64,000 bases of DNA from Theristus sp. LFF4_11. Its lineage: Eukaryota > Nematoda > Chromadorea > Monhysterida > Xyalidae. The notes beneath the pieces are model-generated. The model was not told the origin of the DNA and made no database searches. It saw only the letters and a program-made list of their open reading frames with translations. The stretch is from NCBI GenBank assembly GCA_030248135.1, contig JASANC010001336.1, positions 1-64,000 of the forward strand, in the 5' to 3' direction. Below are positions 47,151-59,000 of the stretch, piece after piece (the stretch's first letter is position 1; the number at the start of each line of letters is the position of its first letter). Position numbers and translations under genes: made by a program.

Positions 47151-49300
47151 GATTTGTATACATACTTAAAAGTGATTTTTTTTGATTTCTGATCAGTGGT
47201 TGCTTGCAATGAGTCGTTGTAGGTTCCTAATCCTAAACCTAATCCTAATCCTAAGCCAAGCCTTTTTTATAAGGTGAAAATGATCAATTTAGTTTTTGCA
47301 TTTTTTCTTTCCTGTGTTAAAGGGCAGGGGCCACCGCTACTGCACATGCACCTGTTTTAATAATGACTAGCCAATTGACCCGTGCCTACGGCACGGTTAG
47401 TTAATTGATAAATACAATTATTATTTTTGAGTGGATTTTGGCCTTTTGACCTTGCCCACGACCCGGTTTTAAAGTGCATTGCAATTTGATTTTGAGCTGC
47501 TTTAACCGACTGCTGTTCATTTACTACAGAAATTATCTGTCATTTTTAAAGCACTCATATGTATGATCTTGTATTATCATCAGCAACAAACATCCAGTCT
47601 AAAAAGCAATGTTTCAATCTTTTTAGTGAGTTGCATTTCACTGTCCGTTAAATTTCTCAATGACCGTTAAAAGTATGATAAAACATTCTTTGATCAGCAA
47701 CACCCAACTACTGGCTGCGTAATGTTTTTTGATCACCAACAAAATCATAAAATCATAATAATCAAAAAGCGTTTGTTTTCAAAGCCCGTTTAAAAAACAT
47801 CCCGCAATTTTTTAATTTTGCGTTTTTTGAATTTGGCACAGTTTTGTTAAACCTGCGGAATGAAATGTTTCCAAAACCAAAAAGCTATTTTTAATTTTGT
47901 TTTCCGATAGTAAGACTATTTTTAATTAACAACGCGTTTTGTTAAGAAACCCGTTTTTTAGATTTCCCTATTGATTTTTTAGACAACGTTGATAGTTTTG
48001 TTAAGATTAAACCTTGTTATTTTTGAAACGGCATATTAGTTCGGGGCAGTTTATCTCAGTCTAAGCTTACTCTTGATCTAAAACTTTAAAAAATGATGAA
48101 GAAAACAGGTAGACGTTGGTAAATTTCAGCAAAACCCGCGCATTGAAATAAATTAGAAAATCAAAGTTTATAATGTGGCAACATATTTATTATGCATGTT
48201 TTACCCGTTTAGCCTAACTTAAGTTTACCAAAAGTCAAGCTTTTTTGTTAAGTGACAATGTAGAAACTAAAAAACAGTGACGTTTTTAAATACCCGTTTT
48301 CAACAGGCACAATTTCTTTTTTACCCGTTTATTATAACATATATAGCCAAACGTGTTTTCCAATTGAAAATAAAATTGTAAATACAAAAGCAACGTTTTT
48401 ACTCAACAGCCGATTTAAAAAAATCACTCAAATTCAATTTTTTGCGTTTCTGTGTTGGGGCATTTTTAATTAAATCTGCAAATTGAAAATAAGTGCAAAA
48501 AATTGAAAACAGTCGTTTTTTTCGATTACCTGGTAACCACTTTAAAAGCCACTAGCAGTTGACCCGTGCCTACGGCCCGGGTAAGAAATGTTTGCGATTT
48601 TGTTAACAGCAAGGTGCACCCGCGGATTTATCGACATTTATTTGCTTCTGTTTTCCTCGAACTGGAAATGTGTTGATTTTTTAACCAAAGCTTTCATGCG
48701 TTTAAATTCGTTGATACCGTTTATTGTTTGGAGCAAGCGTTGCACTTTTATTTTTATCTCGAGAACCCTTTCGATTTTTAAAAGTACTTTTCAAACGCTT
48801 CGCCATTTATGATTTTACTTTCCAATAGTCGAACCATTATCAGTTTAATACTTTTTTCTGATTTCGCTAATGATTTTTTAGACACCATGAATAGATTGTA
48901 CAAACTGCAATGTGCATTTGAAAAACTAATGTAGACGTTCGTTTTCCAACCCGATTTTAAAAAAAATTTAAACTTTTTTCAAAGACGGTTTTGTTACATC
49001 TGTCGCAGTCGATCATGAAGCTTGAGCAGCAACAATCGCCATTTGGCAACGTGCGTTACGTTTGTTGAACTATCGCTCATAACCTTGGTTGTCGTTCTTG
49101 AGCAAAAGGCATCATGATGACTAAAGTCATGTAGACTGACGATTTGAACTTTGCCTTGTCATTAGAAAATGGAGTGAAGTATTTAGCAGATGATGACTTA
49201 AATAGCAAAATAGGCTCGAACTGAAAAAATGAGCGCCAATTCAAACTGTTAAAAAAGTTCCACGGACAAAGTATTTTTTTAGTATAATAGATGCATTACG
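47151..49300 (+). mobile_element. Element D, copy D1, carrying Helitron H2
   Basis: Ends GATTTGTATACATAC and GATGCATTACG, flanked by the 9-bp duplication TCAAAGTTG (47142-47150; 49895-49903 after the C1 insertion is allowed for). The short copy D2 (51679-51902) is the same element without the Helitron. A 9-bp duplication suggests a MULE-like or related element. Confidence 0.85.
47367..49291 (-). mobile_element. Non-autonomous Helitron, copy H2
   Basis: On the minus strand it starts TCTATTATACTAAAAAAATA and ends with the hairpin CCGTGCCGTAGGCACGG, nine bases, then CTAG, between host A (47366) and T (49292). D2 shows the intact target (TAATGA|TGCATTACG). A second hairpin-plus-CTAG terminus lies inside at 48552-48575. 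No Rep/helicase frame. Confidence 0.9.
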
Positions 49301-49302
49301 TC

Positions 49303-49888
49303 CAGTACCGTGGGCCCAAACAAATTTTCGAAGGGGGGGGGGGTATGGTGCCGTGGGGGGGTGCCGACCAAAAAGTGAGGGGGGGGGGTCAAAGTGTCCA
49401 ACATATTGTAAGGTGGGACCCCCCCCCCCCGGGGGGACCCATGGGGGGGTGCATTTTTTCAAAATTTTCTGTGGGGGGGTCCACCCCCCCCCCCCCCCCC
49501 AAGAAATTTTTTCGCTTAAATTTTAAAGGAAAAACGCTAAATTTAGCTGCAAAATCTTTGAAATTACAATGAAGATGGTCAAGTTATCATATATTCAGCT
49601 TATATTATAGACTTTATAGACAAAAAATCATGATTTTCGAAAAAAAATTTAGGGTGTGCAGAAAATTTTGGGGGGGGGGGGGTCTCCGCCAGACAAAATT
49701 TCATGGGGGGTGTGGGGGGGGGGTCGGCCAAATTTTCGAGGGGGGGGGGGGTCCGGGGGGGGGCTGCCCGGTTTTAGGGGGGGGGTGGCACGGTGCCCCC
49801 CCACCCCCCCCCCCCACCCGACGGTCTCTGGTGCTCTGGGGGGGGGGGGTGTCCCCCCCCCCCCCCACCCCCCCCGCCCACGGTACTG
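49303..49888 (+). mobile_element. G-run element C, copy C1 (586 bp)
   Basis: Ends CAGTACCGTGGGC and GCCCACGGTACTG, flanked by ATTACGTC on both sides (49295-49302, 49889-49896). Much of the body is runs of 7 to 14 G or C separated by short words (CAAATTTTCGA, GGTCTCTGGTGCTCTGG). The 8-bp duplication and CAG terminus suggest a hAT-like non-autonomous element. Confidence 0.9.
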
Positions 49889-50317
49889 ATTACGTCAAAG
49901 TTGTGCTAAATCAATCAGGGAGTCCGAAGAACCACATATGATATGCAAGCGCCTCCCGAATGACTCCCATATGACGGAACTTTGCAGATTTTGTTTTGGT
50001 GACCTTTTCCAAACCGTCACCATGCCTCTTCTAGTGTTTTGACCTCCAAAACGTCACTAATTGTCCCCAGCTAAACTAATGCTAAAGTGAAGACAAACAT
50101 ACCGCCTTGAAATTCGATCAATTCTTCTGATGGTGTCGCGACGACACGACACGAAGCAGCAAGCAACCAGACAACGTAGCGCTTGCAAACGGAGCAGCGA
50201 GCACAATCGGACGCTCTGCGAGCAGTACCGTGGGCCCAAACAAATTTTCGAAGGGGGGGGTATGGTGCCGTGGGGGGGGGGGGGTGCCGACCAAAAAGTG
50301 AGGGGGGGGGTCCAACC

Positions 50318-51359
50318 TAGGGTTAGGGAAAAAAAAATCCGGATTTTTTTTTAAATTAAAAAAAAAATTTTTTTTTTAAATTTTTTTTTACAAGTTAGGT
50401 TCGTTCGAAGCGTCTCGTCGAGCTGAGTTCATCTAGACTATTTTCAGAACGATCCGGGAAACTATAAGAGCGAAAATCGTGTTTTATTGAAATTATGTCC
50501 ATTTCATAGAGGGAAAGTTGCATTTTCAACAGTAAAACAGGGCAATTTTTCACGTGTACTTGAATATTGAACCGTTCTTAGTGGTTCCTCTTTAGAAAAT
50601 TACCAAAATTTGACTGTGTTCAAAAATTCCTGTTTGCTGTAGCTAAGTCGGCAACCCCTGTCGACCCGGTCGCCCCCCCCCCCCCAAGACACTTACTTTC
50701 AGGTTCAACCAGCTATGCTATCTGCCACATGGCGAGAGCCCACTCTTCAAATCATCGTATCGAAAACACGTACCATGATTTCGCGATCACGTTGCGGGCA
50801 ACTGACAGACGCAAGTTTAACACGTTAGTTTAGCTCAGCACGCAAGTTTTAACATGTGGCCATGTTATCGGGTATCTGAAAAACGGTCGTGTGATGTGGT
50901 ATTAACCAACATCTCCGCTCAAATTGTTTAACAATATATCGCACAACTCCATTGTAGACCTATAACATACGCCAATCAACAAGATATCATGTTCATCTCA
51001 TGGCCTACCGACTGAAAAACATGTTCTAAGTTGCAAGAAAACGATTTCTGAAACGATATTTCAATTCAGTTAAGTCATTTCAACGCTAAAAATTGACTCT
51101 AGAAGTCATCCAAATCGAAAAACATGGAGTACGTCGGTCAAAATGACCAAATAATGACATTTACCTAAGCACACAAAGAAGTTGGGAAGAAAATTTGGTT
51201 TGAACTTTCAAAAAATTATGCCATAAATCGAATTTTCAGAGCAAAGTAGAAGAAAAAATTTTCAATTTTTTTTTAAGTTTGAAAAAAAAAATCCAAATTT
51301 AAAAAAAAAACGAAAAAAAAATAAAAAAAAAATTTTTTTTTTCAAAGCCCCTAACCCTA
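50318..51359 (-). mobile_element. TIR element B, copy B3 (1042 bp)
   Basis: TAGGGTTAGGG and CCCCTAACCCTA ends, flanked by GTCCAACC on both sides (50310-50317, 51360-51367). In inverted orientation relative to B1 and inserted into C2. Confidence 0.9.
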
Positions 51360-51678
51360 GTCCAACCTATGGTAACGTGGCCCCCCCCCTGGGGGTCCCC
51401 ATGGGGGGGGGGTGCATTTTTTCAAAATTTTCTGTGGGGGGGGGGTCCACCCTCCCCACCCCCCCCCCGGAAAATTTTTAGCTTAAATTTTAAAGGAAAA
51501 ACGCTAAATTTAGCTGCAAAATCTTTGAAATTACAATGAAGATGGTCAAGTTATCATATATTCAGCTTATATTATAGACTTTATAGACAAAAAATCATGA
51601 TTTTCGAAAAAAATTAGGGTGTGCAGAAAATTTTGGGGGGGGGTCTCCGCCAGACAAAATTTCATGGGGGGTGTGGGG

Positions 51679-51902
51679 CGTAATGCATCATTATTAAAAC
51701 AGCTGCATCTGCAGTTCCGGTGCTCCTCCTCCATAACACAGGAAAGAAAAAAATGCAAAAACTAAATTGATCATTTTCACCTTATCAAAAAGGCTTGGCT
51801 TAGGATTAGGATTAGGTTTAGGATTAGGAACCTACAACGACTCATTACAAGCAACCTCAGATCAAAAATCAAAAAAATCACTTTTAAGAATGTATACAAA
51901 TC
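51679..51902 (-). mobile_element. Element D, copy D2 (224 bp), without Helitron
   Basis: CGTAATGCATCATTATTAAA at the left and GTATACAAATC at the right, flanked by GGTGTGGGG (51670-51678, 51903-51911). Inserted into C2. It is the empty-site reference for Helitron H2. Confidence 0.9.
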
Positions 51903-52495
51903 GGTGTGGGGGGGGGGGTGTCGGCCACAGTTTCGAGGGGGGGGGTCCGATGGGGGGGGGGGCCCGGTTTTGGGGGGGGGGGGGGGTGCGCCCCCCCCCC
52001 CCCCCCCCCCCCCCCACCCGACGGTCTCTGGTGCTCTGGGGGGGGGGTGTAACCCCCCCCCCCCGGCCCGCCCCCCCCCCCCGCCCACGGTACTGTCTGC
52101 GAGGCGAATCGTCACCTTATCTGCATCGGAAATGGTAGGCCAAGCTTTGGGATGGGACGCTCAAAAACTTCATCGCAGATGTTGTCGTAGCCTAAAATCA
52201 GTCGGTAAAACGGCCCAAAATCGACTGCTAAAGGTTTTACGAGGTATAATCAAAGAAAATTTTTGTTGAACTTTCGAAAAATTTTGCCAAAATTGAGGTT
52301 TTCAGAGCATATTAGAGGAAAATTTTTCGAATTTTTTTTTTTAAATCGGCATTTTTGTTTTTTTAATCACTTTTTTTTAAATTTTCATTTTTGTTTAACA
52401 ACCCTATTCTCGTTCCGATTTGAAATTTAAATTATTTTTTTTGCATACTAAGCACGAGCCACGCTACGCCACGAACAGAAAAAGAAAAAAAAACA

Positions 52496-54721
52496 ATGTC
52501 CGTAACGGCGGTTTATCCGGTCTCACCGCAACAGCACAAGACGCACATCTCCAGTACGCTCGCGAACGCGCCGTTTGTCGCAGTTGAAACCAGGTATAAC
52601 TTATTTTTTTAAACCTGTCCCACTGAAATGACGTCATGTGCTGCCAAACATGCGCTTGCCGTTCACTGCAAACCAGCCTTTCCGTTTAGCCGATTTCTTC
52701 CTGCAAACAAATGATGAATATCGAATCAGTCACACCAAACTGACATTTTATTGCCTGTACTTTGACAAACGGGCGTTTTTAAAGCAAATGACGTCATTTT
52801 AGTCGGGACACGTTTGACTAAATCCACAATATGCCTCTGCCAGCCAACTGCCTGCGACACGTCGAATGCGTGAGATCAGTGTTCAGTTTTTATAGTTGTT
52901 TCAGAGCTGTCGAGCTGTGGCTTGGGGTGGGGCAGGGGATACCTGTTTTGAAAAAAACCGTTTCAATCAAGTTTCTTTCGGCCACTCCACCTCCACTCCA
53001 GCATGGGCACCATCATATTCGAGCTCTATTGGAGGCACGCGCCGCGAACGTGCGCGAATTTTGCGGAGCTCGCGCGTCGCGGCTACTACAACGGCACCAT
53101 ATTCCACAGGATCATCGCCGATTTCATGATTCAGGGCGGCGACCCCTCTGGAACTGGTCTGTCTGTGTGTGCGGTGTTTTTTGTTGCTTGAGAGCTGCCG
53201 TTTTCGTTTCTTTAGGTTTGAGAAATAGATAACCGACATAGTTGTTCTAGGGGGGGCCGCCCCCCCCCCAAAAATTTTTTCGAATCTATCTCTATCAGAC
53301 AGGTTTTTTCGGCTCAGCTATTATCTATCTAAAAAAAAATTCTCAGCCAGCTATCTATCTGAAAATTTTTGTTTTCGAATACATAAAATGAGTCAATTTT
53401 TGACCAAAATTAACCATTTTTGCTCGTAATTCTTGAAAATTTCGCTAATTTTAGGTAAAATACGCGTTTATACTTGATTTTTAGTGTATTTTTAGTATTA
53501 TTTTGCTGTTTTTATAGCTTTTTAGCGTTTTAGCTATCTATCTATCAAATTTCAAAATTTTGACCGGCCCCCCCAAAGTCACATGGCCCCCCCCCGCGCC
53601 CAGTAGCGAAAGTGCGGGGGGGGGTGGGGGGGGGTCCACCCCCCCCCTCAGCCGAAAATCCTGCCCGTGCACGGGCAGATACCCGTGTACCCCCCCTCCC
53701 CCCCTTTACCTCGACACGGGTACTAGACTCCCCCCCACCCCCCTCCGCGAGAAAACACGGGATCGCACCCCCCCCTCACGGTGGTCAATCTCATCTCAAT
53801 TTTTTCCAAAAATACCGTAATTTTTGCATTTTTCTTGACGTTTGTGTCTGTCCCTGCATAGATTTTGTTGTTTCTGACCAAACAAGCAGCTTGTTTGCAC
53901 AAAATATTCTGTATTTTACAAGAATTTCTGTGTTTTTCTAAGGCAAAAATTTGGTATTACCCGTGCGATCCCGTGCACCCCCCTCACGAAATTTTTCTGC
54001 CAGTGCACCCCCCCCCTCAGGAAAATTTGCTGCCCGTGCACCCCCCCCTCACCGAGAAGGCACCTGACCCCCCCCCCCCCTCTAAAATTAGGCAAACACC
54101 CTCCCCTCACCCGAGGTCCCGCTTTCGCTACTGTCCGCGCCCCCCCCCCAAAATTTTCCAGCTATCTATCTATCTGGAAAATTTGCTCCAGCTATCTATA
54201 TCGGCCCCCCCCCAACCCCTCGGCTCTGGAACAACTATGATAACCGATTCCTTCGTTTTTGTACGCTTCTTATGGTAGTTGTGTTAGTGTGCGTGAAATG
54301 CTGCGTTGTATCGCCGAAACACATGACGCTCATTGGTGCAGTTACAAACGAAAAACACAAAATCCCACCAACGAAATGCAACAACTAAAAAAACGATCCT
54401 ACAAACCAAAACATCGCAGGCCGCGGCGGCGCGTCAATCTACGGCGCGACGTTCGAGGACGAACTGTCCGATCAACTGAAGCACACCGGCGCCGGCATTC
54501 TGTCGATGGCCAACTCGGGACCGAACACGAACGGCTCACAGTTCTTCGTCACGTTGGCGCCTACGCAGTGGCTCGACGGAAAGCACACGATTTTCGGACG
54601 GGTGGCGAGCGGCATGAAAGTGGTACAGCGAATGGGCATGGTGCAGACGGACACCGCCGATCGACCGCGCGAGGAGGTGAAAATCGTCACGGCCTACCCG
54701 AAGGAGGACTCGCGACAGTGA
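52496..54721 (+). CDS. Cyclophilin-type peptidyl-prolyl isomerase, PPIL1-like
   Basis: Exons 52496-52593, 53002-53156 and 54420-54721 (TGA) sum to 555 nt, 184 residues, with consistent phases (AG|C, G|GC). The core is a single-domain cyclophilin: [40 protein letters not shown] with the catalytic FHR.I and Gln, [39 protein letters not shown], and [16 protein letters not shown] with the drug-contact Trp and His. The 'GRGGxSIYG' form and short length match PPIL1, a spliceosome-associated isomerase (cyn-12 in Caenorhabditis). The N-terminal extension of about 30 residues is longer than in human PPIL1. Intron 1 starts with a TGACGTCA MITE; intron 2 contains element E. Confidence 0.93.
52595..52831 (-). 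mobile_element. TGACGTCA MITE, copy 5, at a splice donor
   Basis: Begins with the TA of the cyclophilin intron-1 donor (exon ...CAG, then G, then TATAACTTATTT) and ends CCACAATA. The element interior is conserved with copies 1-4. Confidence 0.85.
53237..54239 (+). mobile_element. Element E (about 1.0 kb), with repeat F inside
   Basis: Ends CATAGTTGTTCTAGGG and CTGGAACAACTATG, flanked by ATAACCGA on both sides (53229-53236, 54240-54247). The body mixes TATCTATC/GATAGATA words with G/C runs. A block at about 53570-53785 is the complement of 45488-45680 (repeat F). Lies in intron 2 of the cyclophilin gene. Confidence 0.85.
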
Positions 54722-56005
54722 CACGCATCCGTGCGCTTGGTTTTTTGTTAATTTTTTTTGCTGTTGCTAGCTGTATTGGCCGCCGTGCGTATCGATTTGA
54801 GCGGCAGCGATATTGTGTGTCGCGATCACATCACCACCGGTATAGGCCAGTTTTCCCTTGAAGCTTAGTGGTCCAGTAGTTTGTACACTACTGAGTGTCC
54901 GAATGAAATCATCAGACAAGACGATTCCAAGTTTTTTTACGCCACGATGAAGTGTTGAACAGAGGACATTGAATCCGTTAGTGTGAAAAAACAGAACAGA
55001 GGTGTTTCCTGGGTTCAATCAGGCGCTCGCACAATGGTGTTGTTTTACTGGACTACGTGACTCGGGCTGATTAGTGGCAAGCGCTAGGTTTGCAACCCCT
55101 GAGCTCTTTTGGAATCTTGGTATCTCTGAACGGGTTGAGGGAAGTTTTTTCTCTTTTTTCAAAATTCAAGTGCAACTAATTAGCCTGACTGACGTCAACA
55201 CTTTGTCAATTTTTTTTGTTGAACTGTTGATTTTGATTCTATTGTTATGCTTTTGTATTTGTTTGCAACTGATCTCGTCTTTGTTAGCGTGGTAAAATCT
55301 GCATAAAATTCGAATATCATCATTTGGCAAATCGTTTTTTATGACGGTATTCTCCACCAAAACACATATTCGGATGTGTTTACATTTCTGGGTGTCGTGT
55401 TGACTTCTATTCTTTTACTATGTTTTACTTTTTGTATCATGTTTGAGTGCGCTTCAATCTGTTTGTGGTTTTTGTTTATTGTTGTTCGGGAAATTCTTTT
55501 GATTGCTGTGAACACAATCATTTGTTGTCTCCGAGAAATGTCTGTGAGAGTTTCGTGCGGCAACGAACCGGTTTCGGAGGGGTCTACCACAAAAATTTCT
55601 GCTAAGTTTTCCCCTGTTTTCTAAAATTTCTGCTTTTCCACAAAACATTTTTTTATCTCGCAAATTTGTTTGTCTTTTGCGCCTTCGTTTTTCGGAGCAG
55701 TAAGTTTTTCTAAAATAGTAAAAGTAGCTTTTTAGCAGTAATTTTTGTGTTCTTCCAGAAGTTCTTTTCCTGCTGGCGTGAACCACTCGAAACTTCAGTA
55801 ACGTCTGGAACGTAAAGTGTACTGTCCAAAAAAATCGACCGCTGTATTTCTGTGAGAAGTACTGGTTTTTTCACCATAAAAGTACAACAACAACAACCAA
55901 AGAAAACAACAAAATTCAACAGCAAAATTTCCGAAACCGCGAACTGCGTGAAACCGGTGTGCGAATCGACCAAAAAAAACAACAACAAACCGCGAGAAAC
56001 CCCAC
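54722..56005. other. Intergenic between cyclophilin and the next gene
   Basis: Contains the 3' UTR of the cyclophilin gene and the 5' region of the gene at 56006. Open frames on the minus strand are low-complexity and unsupported. Confidence 0.45.
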
Positions 56006-59000
56006 ATGTCGCAATCAGGTCCGATCCCATTAGCGTTGGCCGTCCGATCCGGCCCGGTTCCCTTGGCAGCGGTGACGTCAGGCCCGGTGCCCTTGGCAGC
56101 CGCCACGTTCGGCTCTGCTAAGCCGCTGCAAAAGCAGCACGACATTGAGAGTCGTGGTCGTGAGTTCGCCGCGCAGAAATGGGCGCGCACCGTTTCGTCG
56201 AGTTTCCCGCAGAAGACACTCCGACAGACGGCGTATTTGTTGGAGACGGGCGGATTTGAGCCGTCACCGGACGACCACGGCAACGCCACTTATACCGACT
56301 ATAATGGCGTCGAATACGAGGGACAGTTTTTTATCGATCGATCTTATCAGGTGTGGGCAACGGCGATTGAGTATTTGATTTTTTTTGATTGATTGAAACC
56401 GGCACTAACGTTACCATGGTTTGTAAGGTATTTACATACATTGTCACCCTCGTGGCCTGATGGTGGTGCGTTAGACTACAGTCTGTGCGCTCGGGGGATC
56501 GAGCCCCGCCGAGGGGTGTATAGGCACGTAATGACAGAAAAGTCAGATGGGCGCCCTACTCGGTGGTGTTCTGTACGCTTCTCTCGGTTAGCCCTGGCTA
56601 AAAACATCGCCTAAAAATCACAACAACAATAAAGCAAGAGTTTATAAGGTATACACATCGCAACAGTGTTTTGGTAGTAAACTGCAGAACTTTAATAACC
56701 TGGAGCAATTTCCTAAATCTGTCAAACATTTTGCAAGCCAATCATCTGCTGGAGCTCCAGTGAGCTGAGCATTTCAGTGTTCCAATGTTCGGAGAATTTT
56801 ACCAGCTTTAATGTCTTTTAACTCTGCACTGTTTTTGGAGGGTGCACAAAGTCCCAAGTAAGAAAGTTCTGAAAACGATTTCCCCTCACTCGTAGCTTGT
56901 GCAAGTAAAACTGCATCACGTTTATTAAAGAATTGTTTACTGAGAGCGGTGGTGGTTCGCGTGCCTGCACTGTGGGAACATGCGAATTGTGACTGCGGCG
57001 AATCGGGAACGATGAATGCCACTGCACAGGGTCGCCTATCGTCCGGCCAGCGGATGCCGGCGCCGACGCTGGGCTCGGACGCATGGCTGCAGAGCGAGGA
57101 GTTGCGCTATCAGCAGGCGCTCGGCGGCACCACCGGCAGCGGCACGTCGGCGGCAACGCCAAACGCCGCTGGCGTCGGCGTGCTGGAGCGATTCGCTCGC
57201 GTCGTCGCCGACTCGGACTCGTGGGATCTGAGCGGCGGTCGCGTGCAAGCGAGCGACATCGACCAGGAGAGCGCGTCATCGGCGCAGCCGCCGAAACGCA
57301 CCGCAGCTGGCGCGACGATCTTCGGCACCGAGCAGAGCTCGGATCCGATGTACACGAGCGAGGTGTTTCGCAATCTGCCGGCGACGGTGCGTTGCGTGAG
57401 CGTTGATGCTCGATTGTGATGTGTTGATTATGGGTAGTTTTATTAATTTTTTAGGTTCTGCGACTGAATGCGTGCAATTTTTAGGTTCTGCGACTCAATG
57501 CGTGTGCAAACGTTGAAAGGCAACCAGTTTCAATCTTTTATGTGGCAATTCAAAGCGGTCGAAGTGATCCGGCCCTATTTAGGGGGACTCTGCGATCACT
57601 TTACCAATTTTCAATTCCCGTGTCATGCATGAAACTGTTTACCTATTTCATGCGCGCATTGAGTCTCAGGAACAAAATAACAGATAATAGTTTTAGTATT
57701 TTCTGTAACCTGTCGTTTTTTTCGGCAAAATACTGAGCTCGCGGCAGAAGAACGAACGGGACCCTGTGGTGCAAGAAAGGATTTTCAGTCACAATGTTGA
57801 TCCACTCCACACTGAATCACCGAAACCGATGTTTACTGCGGTGGCCAATCGTCCAAACGCAGCACTTTCCCCCCACATTTTTGTTATCAGATTCGTGCGT
57901 CACTGAAAACGGCGCGTCGCGGCGGCATGCCGCTGCCGGACGAGATCACGGAGATTCAGAATCAAATCGTCGCCGGCCTCGAGCGCACCGGCGCGCGCAA
58001 TCCGCTCGCGTTGGTGCAGCTGATCGAGCAGTACCTGGACGAGGAGCTGGTCGACATGATCATTGACGCCACGCTGCGCACGCACCTCAATTACTACCAG
58101 GTATATTGTCTCTGTTCGTTTCTCCTGTCGAATTCTAGATTATTCAAATTACAGACCATCAGCTGATTGGCTGTTCATCATGTGTTGGCATGCCGTTTTT
58201 TTGTGCAAGCAGTGCTGTGGAGGTGCAGTCTGACATGTACAGAATGCGTGAATCACGTGTGCGCGTGGAAAAAAATGCAGTGTAGTGTAACCAAAAAACG
58301 AAAATTCTGGCGCCTGTGTATGGCAAACGGGCGAGTTTTTTTGGTGGAAAAATTAAAAAAAAACGAATTGCAGGTGAATGGCGAGTTGCCGACGATCGCT
58401 GAGCTTCGTAAGCCGCAGTTTGCCGATAATCAGCTGCCCGTCGGCGATTTGGGCGGCGGCGAACGCAAGACGGCCGCCGAGATTTGGTACGGTGCTCGGA
58501 GGTTTACTGAGAAAAAAGCTTGTGGAACCACGCCTCTGGCCTACTTTCAGGTTCTCTGCAATGGAACAGCATACGAGTCACCTGGTTTTCCAGGAGGGCT
58601 GTGTGATGCCCATGACAGCGCTTTTAAAAATCCGGTCACCCATTGATTGATTCATTTCAGAAAAGCCTGTAAGCAGGTTTTCGAACGAGGCTTTACTAGC
58701 AAATGGAGTACAGTTCATATTCCGACGTGGCGTATTTCGTCCCGCGACTATGTAGATTGCTACGTGATCAATCTTTACACTGTTGATAAAAAAAAATGAG
58801 AACGTTTACTATTTTAGCATTGAAGACGTGCCGGGGGCGTCGGTGACGGCGAGCGGCGCTGGGGTGATCATGAACAAAAAGGTAGACGCACACCAATGAC
58901 GAGGGTTTTGTTTGAAACGTGACAACAACACGCTACCACAACAATCCACACTCACTCCATTACACGCATTGCGTTGCACGTACGTACGTCCTTTGTGCAA

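Larger units (their letters stand above)
50223..52095 (+). mobile_element. G-run element C, copy C2, carrying B3 and D2
   Basis: CAGTACCGTGGGC and GCCCACGGTACTG ends, flanked by TCTGCGAG (50215-50222, 52096-52103). Element A1 carries the uninterrupted target (GCTCTGCGAGGCGAATCG near 39053). Without its two inserts it is about 590 bp, against 586 for C1. Confidence 0.9.
47074..52406 (+). mobile_element. TIR element A, copy A3, carrying a stack of nested insertions
   Basis: Element A ends at 47074 (TAGGGTTGTT) and 52406 (AACAACCCTA), flanked by TTCTCGTT on both sides (47066-47073, 52407-52414). With the nested elements D1 (with Helitron H2), C1 and C2 (with B3 and D2) removed, the three remaining pieces (47074-47150, 49904-50222, 52104-52406) total about 699 bp, against 696 bp for A1. 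Confidence 0.9.

Noticed and set aside
49291..52269. Gly/Pro-rich open frames (for example 49630-49941 and 51777-52115)
   Set aside because: They are translations of G/C runs inside elements C1 and C2, on both strands and in several frames, not proteins.
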